From contig NZ_JAUEMJ010000003.1 in the NCBI RefSeq assembly GCF_030403505.1, forward strand, positions 620,001-684,000: 64,000 nt of DNA. The letters run 5' to 3'. Each line of letters begins with the position of its first letter. Position 1 is the first letter of the stretch. This DNA is from Glycomyces tritici (GTDB lineage Bacteria > Actinomycetota > Actinomycetes > Mycobacteriales > Micromonosporaceae). Below are positions 43,524 to 51,087 of this stretch, in pieces. The notes under the pieces are model-generated. The model was not told the DNA's origin. It ran no database searches and saw only the letters and a list, made by a program, of their open reading frames with translations. Position numbers and translations under genes: made by a program.

Positions 43524-44117
43524 CTATTCGTAGGCGAGATATCGGCCGGGTTTGTTCGGCTTCTCGACCGTGAAACGAAGTTGGAGATCGGTGCGGTCGA
43601 TCATGTCGACCTGCTGCGTGAACAGTTCGCTGGTGACGAAGAGATGGCCCTGAAGGCTCCAGTCCTTCGCCAGCCATGCCCGAAGCGCGTCGAGCAAGGC
43701 GCGATCGGTCGCCGTTTCGAGTCGCGACCTGCGAACCCAGTAGGAGACCGTGGCTTCGTAGGCTTCCCACCGAGTATCGCCGACTGGAGTGATACGCGCG
43801 CCCGCGTACGCGGGTGCGTTCGTCGACCTGAGGTAGACACAGCCAAGACACTCTGTTTCGGCCGGGTTCATCACCGTGTACGAGAAACCGTCACCGTTGG
43901 CGTGCCATCGCTCCATCTTCTCCAAGTCCTCGCGATTGGCCTCGACGGTGAAGTCCTCTTCAGGCCACCCCGTCTGTTCCCATCCGCGCAGGTACTCCCT
44001 GCTCTCCATCACCGCGGCGTAGTCCAGCTCGGCATCGGCGGCCCTGATCGGCCGGAGGATGAAATCCTCTGTCGCAAGGCCATCGGGGGCGCCGTCGTCC
44101 ATCGTGGTGAAAGGCAT
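43524..44117 (-). CDS. GNAT-family N-acetyltransferase
   Basis: 197-residue acetyltransferase-like protein: DFILRPIRAADAELDYAAVM at the start, then the beta-strand/alpha pattern with CLGCVYLRSTNAP and EATVSYWVRRS leading into a helical C-terminal part. The acetyl-CoA loop (Q/RxxGxG/A) is not obvious at the expected place, so activity is uncertain. ATG 44117 has AAGGAC upstream; the frame is open 21 codons further. Confidence 0.75.
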   Translation of the reverse strand: MPFTTMDDGAPDGLATEDFILRPIRAADAELDYAAVMESREYLRGWEQTGWPEEDFTVEANREDLEKMERWHANGDGFSYTVMNPAETECLGCVYLRSTNAPAYAGARITPVGDTRWEAYEATVSYWVRRSRLETATDRALLDALRAWLAKDWSLQGHLFVTSELFTQQVDMIDRTDLQLRFTVEKPNKPGRYLAYE

Positions 44118-44214
44118 GGTGTCCGTCCTTCTGGTCGGCGGACGTCCAGGGTAAGGGCTGGTGCGTCGGCTGTCAGCCACGTTTCATGCGGCATGGGGTC
44201 GCTAGGATCGCGGC

Positions 44215-45090
44215 ATGACCCTCTCACCCCGTTCGCGGCGTTTTGCGCTGCTGGGCGCGGCCGGTTTCGCGGCCGTCGCACTCGCCGTATCCCCTTCGCT
44301 GGTCGCAGTGGCCGACGAGAACACTCCCGTGCTGCGCGTCGAGTACGAGTCCGGAACGGTCGACTCAGGCGTTGCCGGCCTCGGCGTGAACGAGTGCTGC
44401 GGGTACTCGATCGATACGACCACACTGTCGCGCAACGGCATCGGCGCGGTCAAGCACGAAGTGCGCTATGGCGACTCGGCAGCGGACGGGCCGCGCGCCG
44501 AGAGCCACACCGAGACGATCGAGGCGACGCACTTCGACTCCGGCGACTCGGTGTACTACGGGTTCAGCGTCTACATCCCCAGCACATGGGTGTTCGACGA
44601 GACCAGTGAGGACATCGTCTTCCAGTGGCACAACTACAAGGACTCGTGCGACTTCAAGGACAGGGGACCGAGCGCGTTCCTGTCCGTGCACACCAACGGC
44701 CAGTGGCGACTGCGGTACAACTCGGACTCGGCGGCGTGCTCGACGGAGACCTCAGTGGTGAAGCAGGCCCAGGACCTTGGAGCGGTGAAGCCCGGCCAGT
44801 GGAACGACTTCGTGTTCAAGTTCGACTGGAGCGAGGGCGCGGACGGCCGGATCCAGGTCTGGCACCAGACGTCGAAGGCCCTGGGCTGGGTGAAGGTCGC
44901 CGATAGGCAGGGGGCGAACACCTACAACGATGTGCCCACGACGATCGGGTACCTGAAGTGGGGCATCTACAAGCCGGCGTGGCGGACGGCCCCGTCCAAT
45001 GTGTCCACGCGCGCGGTGTTCCACGACAACATCGCGGTCGGCAGCACGTTCACGGCGGTGAACCCGGAGGGCGGGCCCAGAGGTTCTTGA
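44215..45090 (+). CDS. Secreted heparin-lyase-I-like polysaccharide lyase
   Basis: 291 residues. Signal peptide with an SRRFALLGAAGFAAV stretch (Tat-like) cleaved near VADE. The mature protein resembles the polysaccharide lyase family with heparin lyase I fold: VYYGFSVYIPSTWVFDE, DIVFQWHNYKDSC, FLSVHTNGQWRLRYNSDS, GQWNDFVFKFDWSEGADG and YLKWGIYKPAWR, a beta-jelly-roll cleft. Probably cleaves a uronic-acid polymer outside the cell. TAGGAT lies 6 bases before the ATG (leaderless). No transporter is adjacent. Confidence 0.82.
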   Translation: MTLSPRSRRFALLGAAGFAAVALAVSPSLVAVADENTPVLRVEYESGTVDSGVAGLGVNECCGYSIDTTTLSRNGIGAVKHEVRYGDSAADGPRAESHTETIEATHFDSGDSVYYGFSVYIPSTWVFDETSEDIVFQWHNYKDSCDFKDRGPSAFLSVHTNGQWRLRYNSDSAACSTETSVVKQAQDLGAVKPGQWNDFVFKFDWSEGADGRIQVWHQTSKALGWVKVADRQGANTYNDVPTTIGYLKWGIYKPAWRTAPSNVSTRAVFHDNIAVGSTFTAVNPEGGPRGS

Positions 45091-45207
45091 CGCCCCGGTG
45101 AACTCGGAGAGCGACCCAAGCGGGTCGAAGGGCGGTCGGAGGGCGTTGTGAGGGCGGCAGTGAACCCGGCAAGCGGGCGTTTGAAGCGGCTGCGGTCCTG
45201 GTAGCCG

Positions 45208-45408
45208 CTACCAGTGCGGGGGGCGCTCGGCCAGGAGGTCGAGGTCCCGGGCCGAGAACTCGGCCTTGCGGGGGCGGCGGACGGGGGCTTCGCCCCAGCC
45301 GCGGTCGGTGTCGTCGGAGGTCTGGTCCGGGAGCACCGAGAAGTCCTCGTCGAGCTCGACGGCGCGGAGGTCGTCGGAGACGGGGCGTTCGTCGTCGGAG
45401 ACTGCCAT
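45208..45408 (-). CDS. Small conserved-type protein, DQTSDDTDRGWGE motif
   Basis: 66 residues: an acidic N-terminal half, then PDQTSDDTDRGWGEAPVRR and a short helix SARDLDLLAERPPHW. Small actinobacterial proteins with a DDTDxGWGE-like core are remembered, without known function. ATG 45408 has TAAAGT 7 bases upstream (leaderless pattern), with GAGGGC also present. Single gene. Confidence 0.65.
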   Translation of the reverse strand: MAVSDDERPVSDDLRAVELDEDFSVLPDQTSDDTDRGWGEAPVRRPRKAEFSARDLDLLAERPPHW

Positions 45409-45452
45409 GCCCTCGACTTTAACGCAGCGAGTCGCCCCGGCGGCAATGACGA

Positions 45453-45487
45453 GGCCCTGAACACCCGGTGAACGGGTGTTCAGGGCC
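45453..45487. terminator. copZ terminator
   Basis: Perfect 15-bp stem GGCCCTGAACACCCG with a 5-base loop, 55 bases after the copZ stop. Confidence 0.75.
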
Positions 45488-45542
45488 ATAGCACTCTGCT
45501 GTATTCGGCTCTTTCAGGAGCCGGCGGCGATCTTGCGAACCG

Positions 45543-45755
45543 TTAGTTCGCGACGCCGACGAGCTCGTAGCCGGCCTCGTCCACGGCCTCGCGGACCGCG
45601 TCCTCGGTGAGGGCGGCCTCGCTCTTGACGGTGACCTTGCCGGTCTCCAGGACGACGTCGACGGACTCGACGCCGGGGAGGGCGGAGAGTTCCTGGGTGA
45701 CGCTGCCGACGCAGTGGCCGCAGGTCATGCCCTTGACTTCGTACACGGTTTCCAT
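45543..45755 (-). CDS. copZ: CopZ copper chaperone
   Basis: 70-residue heavy-metal-associated domain with the metal site MTCGHC (residues 10-15) and a ferredoxin-like beta-alpha-beta pattern. It carries Cu(I) in the cytoplasm, usually to the CopA ATPase, which is not in this window. TAGGAG precedes the ATG. It follows csoR by 56 bases on the same strand, so it is probably induced with it by copper. Confidence 0.93.
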   Translation of the reverse strand: METVYEVKGMTCGHCVGSVTQELSALPGVESVDVVLETGKVTVKSEAALTEDAVREAVDEAGYELVGVAN

Positions 45756-45811
45756 GGCTACTCCTAAGGCGAGCTTGCGAGCCTGCCGGCGGCTCTGTGG
45801 GTGGCGGGTGT

Positions 45812-46171
45812 TCAGGTTCTGAGCAGTCGGGCCACCGCGTCCGAGGCCTCTTTGACCTTGGCTTGGGCGGCGGTCGGGTCACCCGAGGTCTGCGCCTCCG
45901 CGACGCAGTGGGCCAGGTGGCCTTCGAGAAGGTTGAGCGCGACGGCCTGGAGCCCCTTGGTGGACGCCGAGATCTGGGTCAGGATGTCGATGCAGTACTC
46001 ATCGCCTTCGACCATCCGCTCGATGCCCCGGATCTGGCCCTCGATGCGCTTGAGGCGGCGCGTGAGCGCGGCCTTGTCGCCGTGGTACCAGTAGTGTCCG
46101 TCGTGGCCGTGCGCTTCCGGTGCCGGGGGCGTGTCGCCGGCGACTCCGGTGCGGTCGGTCTGCTCGCTCAT
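45812..46171 (-). CDS. csoR: CsoR copper-sensing repressor
   Basis: 119-residue all-helical repressor. The Cu(I) ligands Cys60, His85 and Cys89 have the same spacing as C36/H61/C65 of the mycobacterial protein (EYCIDIL and EGHLAHC). RLKRIEGQIRGIERM is the family signature. AAAGG lies upstream of the ATG. Apo-CsoR should bind the adjacent ATACCCC palindrome and release it on copper binding. Confidence 0.95.
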   Translation of the reverse strand: MSEQTDRTGVAGDTPPAPEAHGHDGHYWYHGDKAALTRRLKRIEGQIRGIERMVEGDEYCIDILTQISASTKGLQAVALNLLEGHLAHCVAEAQTSGDPTAAQAKVKEASDAVARLLRT

Positions 46172-46210
46172 GTCACACCTTTCGTGTGCTCGGTCCTCCA
46201 GTCGCCAGTG

Positions 46211-46229
46211 TATACCCCTCTGGGGTATC
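46211..46229 (-). promoter_or_regulatory. CsoR operator with -10 of csoR-copZ
   Basis: ATACCCC (46212-46218), 3-base spacer, GGGGTAT (46222-46228): a 7-3-7 palindrome of the CsoR class. TATACA on the minus strand within it serves as the -10, so repressor and polymerase compete. Confidence 0.85.
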
Positions 46230-46329
46230 TCGGCAACTGCTCGTTAGCCAGGTGAAGCGGCCCGTAGTATTCCGTGCCATTGTGTGAAAAATTCTCCCCC
46301 CGCCCTTGTCAAGGGCCACAAGGGCCTCT

Positions 46330-46545
46330 AACGTGAACCCGTCGCGTCGGAAACTCGGGGGCACCCCGCACCCGCCGCGCGGCACCGCCGAGTCGGAGGA
46401 GCCCCCAGCTCCACTGAACCGGGGAACCAGCAGTCGGCGTTCATCGCAGAGCCGACGGGGTGAATCGCGTCGAACGGACGCGTAGGGCGACCCTTCCTTC
46501 CGCCCGAACCCGACAGCTAACCCGGTAGGCGGCCAAAGGAAGGAG
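46330..46545 (+). promoter_or_regulatory. Cyclic di-AMP (ydaO/yuaA) riboswitch
   Basis: Leader of the NlpC/P60 gene with the conserved ydaO-type core: GGGGTGAATCGCG (about 46459-46471), GGGCGACCCTTCC, CCCGAACCCGACAGCTAACC (46503-46522) and CGGTAGGCGG. The CCTTCCTT strand pairs with AAGGAAGG just before the start codon, so the 3' helix includes the ribosome-binding region. Class is certain; the 5' boundary is approximate. In actinobacteria this class precedes cell-wall hydrolase genes, which are turned down by c-di-AMP. Confidence 0.88.
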
Positions 46546-46555
46546 CGCCTCCCTG

Positions 46556-47500
46556 GTGCGTACCCGGCGAATCACTGCCGCCCTAGCTGCCGCAGCCCTG
46601 CTCCCGCTGACCGCCGCCCTGTTCACCTCGTCCTCTGCGAACGCGCAGTCGAGCGAGGAGATCCAGGCCGAGATCGACGAGCGGCACAGCGAGCTCGAGA
46701 AGGTCATCGAGGACTACAACGCCAAGCGCGAAGAACTCGAGGACGCCAACAAGCTCATCGAGGAGATCGAAGCGCAGCTGCCCGAGCTCGAGGCCGCGTC
46801 CGTCGCGGCGAACGAGGCCCTGGCCGACTACGCCGCCTCGGCCTACGCCGGCGGCGACTTCGCCATGGTCAACTCCGTGCTCGGCGGCGACCCGGGGGAC
46901 TTCGCCGACCGCCTCATGTACCTCGAGAGCCTCACGGCCGCCGAGAACGCCGCGCTCGCGTCCAACCTGGCGCAGGTCGAGGAACTCGAGACCCGCAAGA
47001 CGGAGCTCGAGACGCTCAAGGCGAGCGCCGACGACATCCTCGGCGAGATCGAGGAGCAGCAGAAGGCGATCGAGGACGAGATCGACGCCCTCGAAGACGA
47101 GTACGACGACGCCTACGCCGAGGAGAACCCCGAGGAATCGCGGGACTGGGGCGACTACTCCGGCTCCTCCGGCGTCGTGCAGTTCGCGTACGACCAGCTC
47201 GGCGACCAGTACGTGTACGGCGCCGACGGCCCCGACGAGTGGGACTGCTCGGGCCTGACCCAGGGCGCGTGGGGCTCGGTGGGCACCTCGCTCTCGCACA
47301 ACACCGAGATGCAGTGGAACGAGACGGCGCGGATCTCCCGCGACGAACTGCAGGAAGGCGACCTGGTCTTCTACAACGGCCTGAGCCACGTCGCCATCTA
47401 CATCGGCGACGGCCAGATCATCCACGCCCCGAACTCGACCACCGTGGTGAAGATCGCGGACATCGACATCATGGGCATCGACGGCTACGGCCGTCCCTGA
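46556..47500 (+). CDS. NlpC/P60 peptidoglycan endopeptidase (RipA-like)
   Basis: 314-residue secreted cell-wall hydrolase. Signal peptide cleaved near ANA-QSS, then two long coiled-coil segments (about 32-90 and 130-195; the first begins SSEEIQAEIDERHSELE) that regulate the enzyme, then the NlpC/P60 domain with Cys231 (WDCSGL), His278 (LSHVAIYIG) and a third polar residue in IIHAPNS. Cuts peptide stems during growth or division. GTG 46556 follows AAGGAGCG at the foot of a c-di-AMP riboswitch. Confidence 0.94.
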   Translation: MRTRRITAALAAAALLPLTAALFTSSSANAQSSEEIQAEIDERHSELEKVIEDYNAKREELEDANKLIEEIEAQLPELEAASVAANEALADYAASAYAGGDFAMVNSVLGGDPGDFADRLMYLESLTAAENAALASNLAQVEELETRKTELETLKASADDILGEIEEQQKAIEDEIDALEDEYDDAYAEENPEESRDWGDYSGSSGVVQFAYDQLGDQYVYGADGPDEWDCSGLTQGAWGSVGTSLSHNTEMQWNETARISRDELQEGDLVFYNGLSHVAIYIGDGQIIHAPNSTTVVKIADIDIMGIDGYGRP

Positions 47501-47542
47501 CGCGAGTACCGCCCGGGCCGGTGGGGGCCCGGGACGCATACT

Positions 47543-47617
47543 CCCCGGCGGCGGCACCGGCGATCCCGATTGCTGACCCTGCTGCTGACCCGCAATACGC
47601 CGGCGCCGCCGCCGGGG
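47543..47617. repeat. 75-base nested hairpin after the NlpC/P60 gene
   Basis: CCCCGGCGGCGGC...CCGGCG pairs with CGCCGG...GCCGCCGCCGGGG; inside it ATTGC pairs with GCAAT, and the loop holds TGCTGACCC twice. Much larger than the other terminators here. It may be an RNA element or a small mobile-repeat relic. Confidence 0.5.
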
Positions 47618-47637
47618 ACTGAGACGCATGGCAGAGA

Positions 47638-47673
47638 AAACCCGTGCGGGCCTTCGCGAAGGCCCGCACGGGT
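47638..47673. terminator. Bidirectional terminator, 18-bp palindrome
   Basis: AAACCCGTGCGGGCCTTC and its exact complement abut with no loop; A-run on one side and TTTCGTTT on the other. Lies between convergent NlpC/P60 and GH20 genes. Confidence 0.85.
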
Positions 47674-47701
47674 TTCGTTTCACTCCAAGGAGGTTCGCGC
47701 C

Positions 47702-49333
47702 CTACTCGGCCTCAGGCTCGACGAAGTCCCAGTCGAAGCGGCGGTAGCGGCCGGTGCCGCCCTGCTGCCACGGCTTCGCGCCCTCCAGCGGGCGGTAGCC
47801 GATGCCCATGGCGTGCAGGCGCTCCAGGTGCACCGGGAGCCGGTCGAGGACCGGTTCCGCTTCGCGCACATCGGGATTGGTCCACGCGACCTCGGCGAAG
47901 ACGGACAGGCGGGGGAACGCGGCGTACTCGACGTCGCGCGGGTTCGGCAGGTACTCCGACCACAGCTGGCACTGCACGCCGAGGATGCGGGTCTCGTCGA
48001 TCCCGGCTGGCGCCGGGTCCCACGAGGCGACCTTCTCGATCGGGGTGAGGCCGTGGATGCGCAGCGGCTCGTTCGGGTCGTCGCTCTCGTAGTGGTCGAA
48101 GTAGACGTGCGACTGCGGGCTGACCAGGACCTCGTGCCCGGCCTCCAGGGCCTTCGCGACGTAGTCCTGGGTGCGCCAGACCTGGACGGCGGCTTCGGCG
48201 GGCGCGCCGCCGTCGAGGATCTCGTCCCAGCCGATGACCCGCTTGCCCATCTTCGCGAGGTGGTCGCAGAACGCGCGGGTGAACCAGGCCTGGACGCCGC
48301 GCACGTCCTCCATGCCCTCGCGCTCCATGAGCTCGCGGGCGACCGGGGAGGACTCCCACTGGGTCATCGGGACCTCGTCGCCGCCGATGTGGATGAAGGG
48401 GCCGTCGAAGACCTCGGCGATCGCCGTGTACGCCTCGAGCGCGAAGTCGAGGGCGGCCTGCGTCGGCTCCAGGACCTCTTCGAACACGCCGAACGTCGGG
48501 CAGACCGGTTTGTTCTGCCCCGCACCGAGTTCGGGGTAGGCGGCGAGCACCGCGCGGGCGTGCCCGGGCAGGTTCACCTCGGGGACGATCATGATGTGGC
48601 GCTCGCGCGCGTACGAGGCGATCTCGCGCAGGTCCGAGACGGAGAAGAAGCCGCCGTGCGGGGTGGGCTCGTAGCCGGCGGCCTCGTCGCGGGCGTGGCC
48701 GACCTTCGTCTCGGCGCGCCAGGAGCCGGTCTCGGTGAGCTTGGGTCGCGTGGGCACCTCGAAGCGCCAGCCCTGGTCGTCGGTGAGGTGCAGGTGGACG
48801 ACGTTGAGCCGGTGGAGCCAGGCCCGGTCGATCATCTTGAGCACGAAGTCCTTGGGCTGGAAGTGCCGCACGACGTCGAGCATGACCCCGCGCCAGCGCA
48901 GGCGCGGCTCGTCGGCGATGCGCACCAGCGGCACGACCGGGTCGGCGGCGGGGGCTTCGCGGAGGGCGTCGGCGGGGAGGAGCTGGCGGAGGGTACTGAT
49001 GCCGCGGGCGATGCCGGCGGGGTGGGCGGCGGTGAGTTCGACGCCGTCGGGGGTGATGTCGAGGCGGTAGGCCTCGGCGGCGGTCGTGAAGTCCTCGGGG
49101 CGGTCGCCGGCGAGGGCGAGGCGCAGGACGCGGCCGTCGACGGGGTCGCTCGCGGTGCTCTGGACGACGGGGAGGCGCAGGCCGGTGCCGCGGCCCAGGA
49201 GGTCCGACAGGAGCCAGGCCAAGGGTTGCAGCTCGGGCGCTGCGGCGATGGCGCTGAGGAGGCTCAGGTCGAGGTCGCCGTCTGCGGCGGTGAGCTGCTG
49301 CGGCTGCGGGATCAGCGAGATGCGGCGCTGCAT
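47702..49333 (-). CDS. Beta-N-acetylhexosaminidase (GH20)
   Basis: 543-residue GH20 enzyme releasing terminal N-acetylglucosamine or N-acetylgalactosamine. A GH20b-type N-terminal domain (1-145) precedes the barrel, with MLDVVRHFQPKDFVLKMID, HLHLTDDQGWRFE and the catalytic Asp-Glu pair in FIHIGGDEVP. The mechanism uses the substrate acetamido group. No signal peptide, so it probably acts in the cytoplasm on imported chitobiose or muropeptide sugars. No transporter or DasR-like site is evident next to it. Confidence 0.93.
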   Translation of the reverse strand: MQRRISLIPQPQQLTAADGDLDLSLLSAIAAAPELQPLAWLLSDLLGRGTGLRLPVVQSTASDPVDGRVLRLALAGDRPEDFTTAAEAYRLDITPDGVELTAAHPAGIARGISTLRQLLPADALREAPAADPVVPLVRIADEPRLRWRGVMLDVVRHFQPKDFVLKMIDRAWLHRLNVVHLHLTDDQGWRFEVPTRPKLTETGSWRAETKVGHARDEAAGYEPTPHGGFFSVSDLREIASYARERHIMIVPEVNLPGHARAVLAAYPELGAGQNKPVCPTFGVFEEVLEPTQAALDFALEAYTAIAEVFDGPFIHIGGDEVPMTQWESSPVARELMEREGMEDVRGVQAWFTRAFCDHLAKMGKRVIGWDEILDGGAPAEAAVQVWRTQDYVAKALEAGHEVLVSPQSHVYFDHYESDDPNEPLRIHGLTPIEKVASWDPAPAGIDETRILGVQCQLWSEYLPNPRDVEYAAFPRLSVFAEVAWTNPDVREAEPVLDRLPVHLERLHAMGIGYRPLEGAKPWQQGGTGRYRRFDWDFVEPEAE

Positions 49334-49430
49334 GTGCGGGGGCTCCTGTGGTGGTCGTGGTGCTGTCCGGCTCGCGTGGCTTCGCGGGCCGCGGGGGGGT
49401 GCGCGGGGGCGGTGTTCACGTCCCCACCGA

Positions 49431-49525
49431 ATTAGTTCAGTTTATTTATAATATAGGGCCGCGCCGCGGTCGGCCAGTGCGGAGAGCGTTTTCGCTCCCT
49501 TCCCGGCCGACCGCGGCGCGCGGCC
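49431..49525 (-). terminator. Long hairpin followed by an AT-rich tract
   Basis: The 19-base arm at 49457-49475 (GGCCGCGCCGCGGTCGGCC) pairs with 49505-49525 with two extra bases; inside, GGAGAGCG pairs with CGCTCCC around TTTT. Read on the minus strand it lies after the DivIVA-like gene and is followed by a 25-base stretch that is about 85 per cent A+T (49431-49455). Probably that gene's terminator; the AT tract may also hold the GH20 promoter. Confidence 0.6.
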
Positions 49526-49552
49526 TCGCCTATGCGGTGCTGACGCTCCGGC

Positions 49553-50911
49553 CTAGCGGATCACCGGCAGCTGCTGCGTGCGGTCCATGTCCGAACCGTC
49601 CCGCTGCTTGTTGATCGGCAGCGGCGCCGACTCGGACTCGAAGACCCCCAGCGACGACGGGGACTCGTACCCGGTGCCCGCCGAAGGCAGGTCGAAGCCC
49701 GACGAGCTCAGCGACGACGATGAAGACGAGGACGAGGACGAGGACGACGCGAGCGTCGGCTCCTCCTCCCCCGAGACCAGGCCGAGCTGGCGGCGCAGGT
49801 CCGTCAGGTTCGAGCCCGCGCTGTCACGCTGGCGCGACAACGCCTCGACCTCCTCGGCGAGCGGCTGCACGCGCTCGGCGGCGCGCTCCTCCGCGGTGCG
49901 GCGCAGGCGCTCCGCCTCCTTCGCCGCATCGGCCTTCACGATCTTCGCCTGCTCGACCGCGCGGTGCAGCGCGTCCTTCGCCTGCTGCTCGGCCTCCTCG
50001 CGGCGCTCCACCGAGCGGTTCTCCGCACTGCGGGCCCGCTCCTCGGCGAGCGCCAGCCGGTCCTCCGCCTCCGACACGATCCGCTGCGCGGTCGCGATGG
50101 CGTGCTGGTGCCGGTCGGCCTCCTCCTTCTGGGCGCGCTCGCGCCGGTCGGCCTCGGCGAGGATGAGCTCCTGCGTCTTCTTCTTGCGGTGCTCGGCCGC
50201 CTCGGCGAGCAGGCGCTGGGCGGCGCTGCGCTGCTCGTCCGACTCGCGGGAGGCATGCGCCTTGAGCTCGGTGACCTCGCGCTCGGCCGTGGCCCGCTGG
50301 ACCGCGATCTCACGCTCGGCCTGCGACCGCAGCTTCTCGGCCTCGGACCGCGACTGGCCCTGGGCGGTCTGCGCTTCACGATGCGCGTCGGCAAGGGCCA
50401 GATCGTGGTTGCGGCGCGCGTTCTCGCGCAGCTCGGTCGTCTCGTTCACCGCGCGGGCGCGGATCTCGGTGACGTCCTGGTCGGTGGTCGCGGTGATCTC
50501 GGCGGCCTCGGAGTGGGCCGTGCGCATCATCGTCTCGGCCTCGGCCCGCGCCTCGTTCAGCATCGACGCGGCCTGGCGCTTCGCGTCGGCCTTCTGGACG
50601 CCCGCGTCCTGCTCGGCCGCGCGCAGGATCTTCTCGACGCGCGCGCCGAGCCCCGCCAGGGTGGGCGCCTCGGCCTCGGCTATCTGCGTCGCACGGTCGG
50701 TGACGCGGCGCTCCAGAGCGGAAATGCGCTCCTCGGCGCGGCGCAGCTGCTGTTCCGCGGCCTCCAATGCCCGCGACGCCTCGTCGCGGTGCTGCTCGTG
50801 GGCTTTGATGTTCTGGTACAGCCGGGAAGTGAACTCTTCGACCTGATTGCGGTCGTAGCCGCGCATGGCGACAGCGAATTCGGGCCCGGATTCCTCGAAG
50901 AATTTCGACAT
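49553..50911 (-). CDS. DivIVA/FilP-like coiled-coil protein
   Basis: 452 residues. N-terminal DivIVA-type membrane-targeting motif (AMRGYDRNQVEEFTSRLYQ, residues 15-33), then nearly continuous Ala/Glu/Arg/Gln-rich coiled coil (40-370), and a disordered tail with a run of about 11 Ser and the end MDRTQQLPVIR. Such proteins organise polar growth or form cytoskeletal filaments in mycelial actinomycetes; often annotated as cellulose-binding protein. ATG 50911 has TGGAAG upstream. Single-gene unit. Confidence 0.87.
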   Translation of the reverse strand: MSKFFEESGPEFAVAMRGYDRNQVEEFTSRLYQNIKAHEQHRDEASRALEAAEQQLRRAEERISALERRVTDRATQIAEAEAPTLAGLGARVEKILRAAEQDAGVQKADAKRQAASMLNEARAEAETMMRTAHSEAAEITATTDQDVTEIRARAVNETTELRENARRNHDLALADAHREAQTAQGQSRSEAEKLRSQAEREIAVQRATAEREVTELKAHASRESDEQRSAAQRLLAEAAEHRKKKTQELILAEADRRERAQKEEADRHQHAIATAQRIVSEAEDRLALAEERARSAENRSVERREEAEQQAKDALHRAVEQAKIVKADAAKEAERLRRTAEERAAERVQPLAEEVEALSRQRDSAGSNLTDLRRQLGLVSGEEEPTLASSSSSSSSSSSSLSSSGFDLPSAGTGYESPSSLGVFESESAPLPINKQRDGSDMDRTQQLPVIR

Positions 50912-51033
50912 GGTCTTCCAGAGTCACAGGAAACGGTTGATGAGTCATCATCACGCCTGAAGGGCCCGAAACCGGAGATGAACACGCCCTCGCCGCGTGT
51001 CGCGCCGAAAACGTCTAGAGCGGCAAATACGAA

Positions 51034-51070
51034 AGGGCCTCAACCGGAACGGGGATTCCGGCGAGGCCCT
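51034..51070 (-). terminator. Terminator of the CNNM pair
   Basis: AGGGCCTC-N2-CCGGAA pairs with TTCCGG-N-GAGGCCCT; on the minus strand the stem is followed by TTTCG. It lies 18 bases after the stop of the second CNNM gene. Confidence 0.8.
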
Positions 51071-51087
51071 CTACAGTGTTCGAACCG

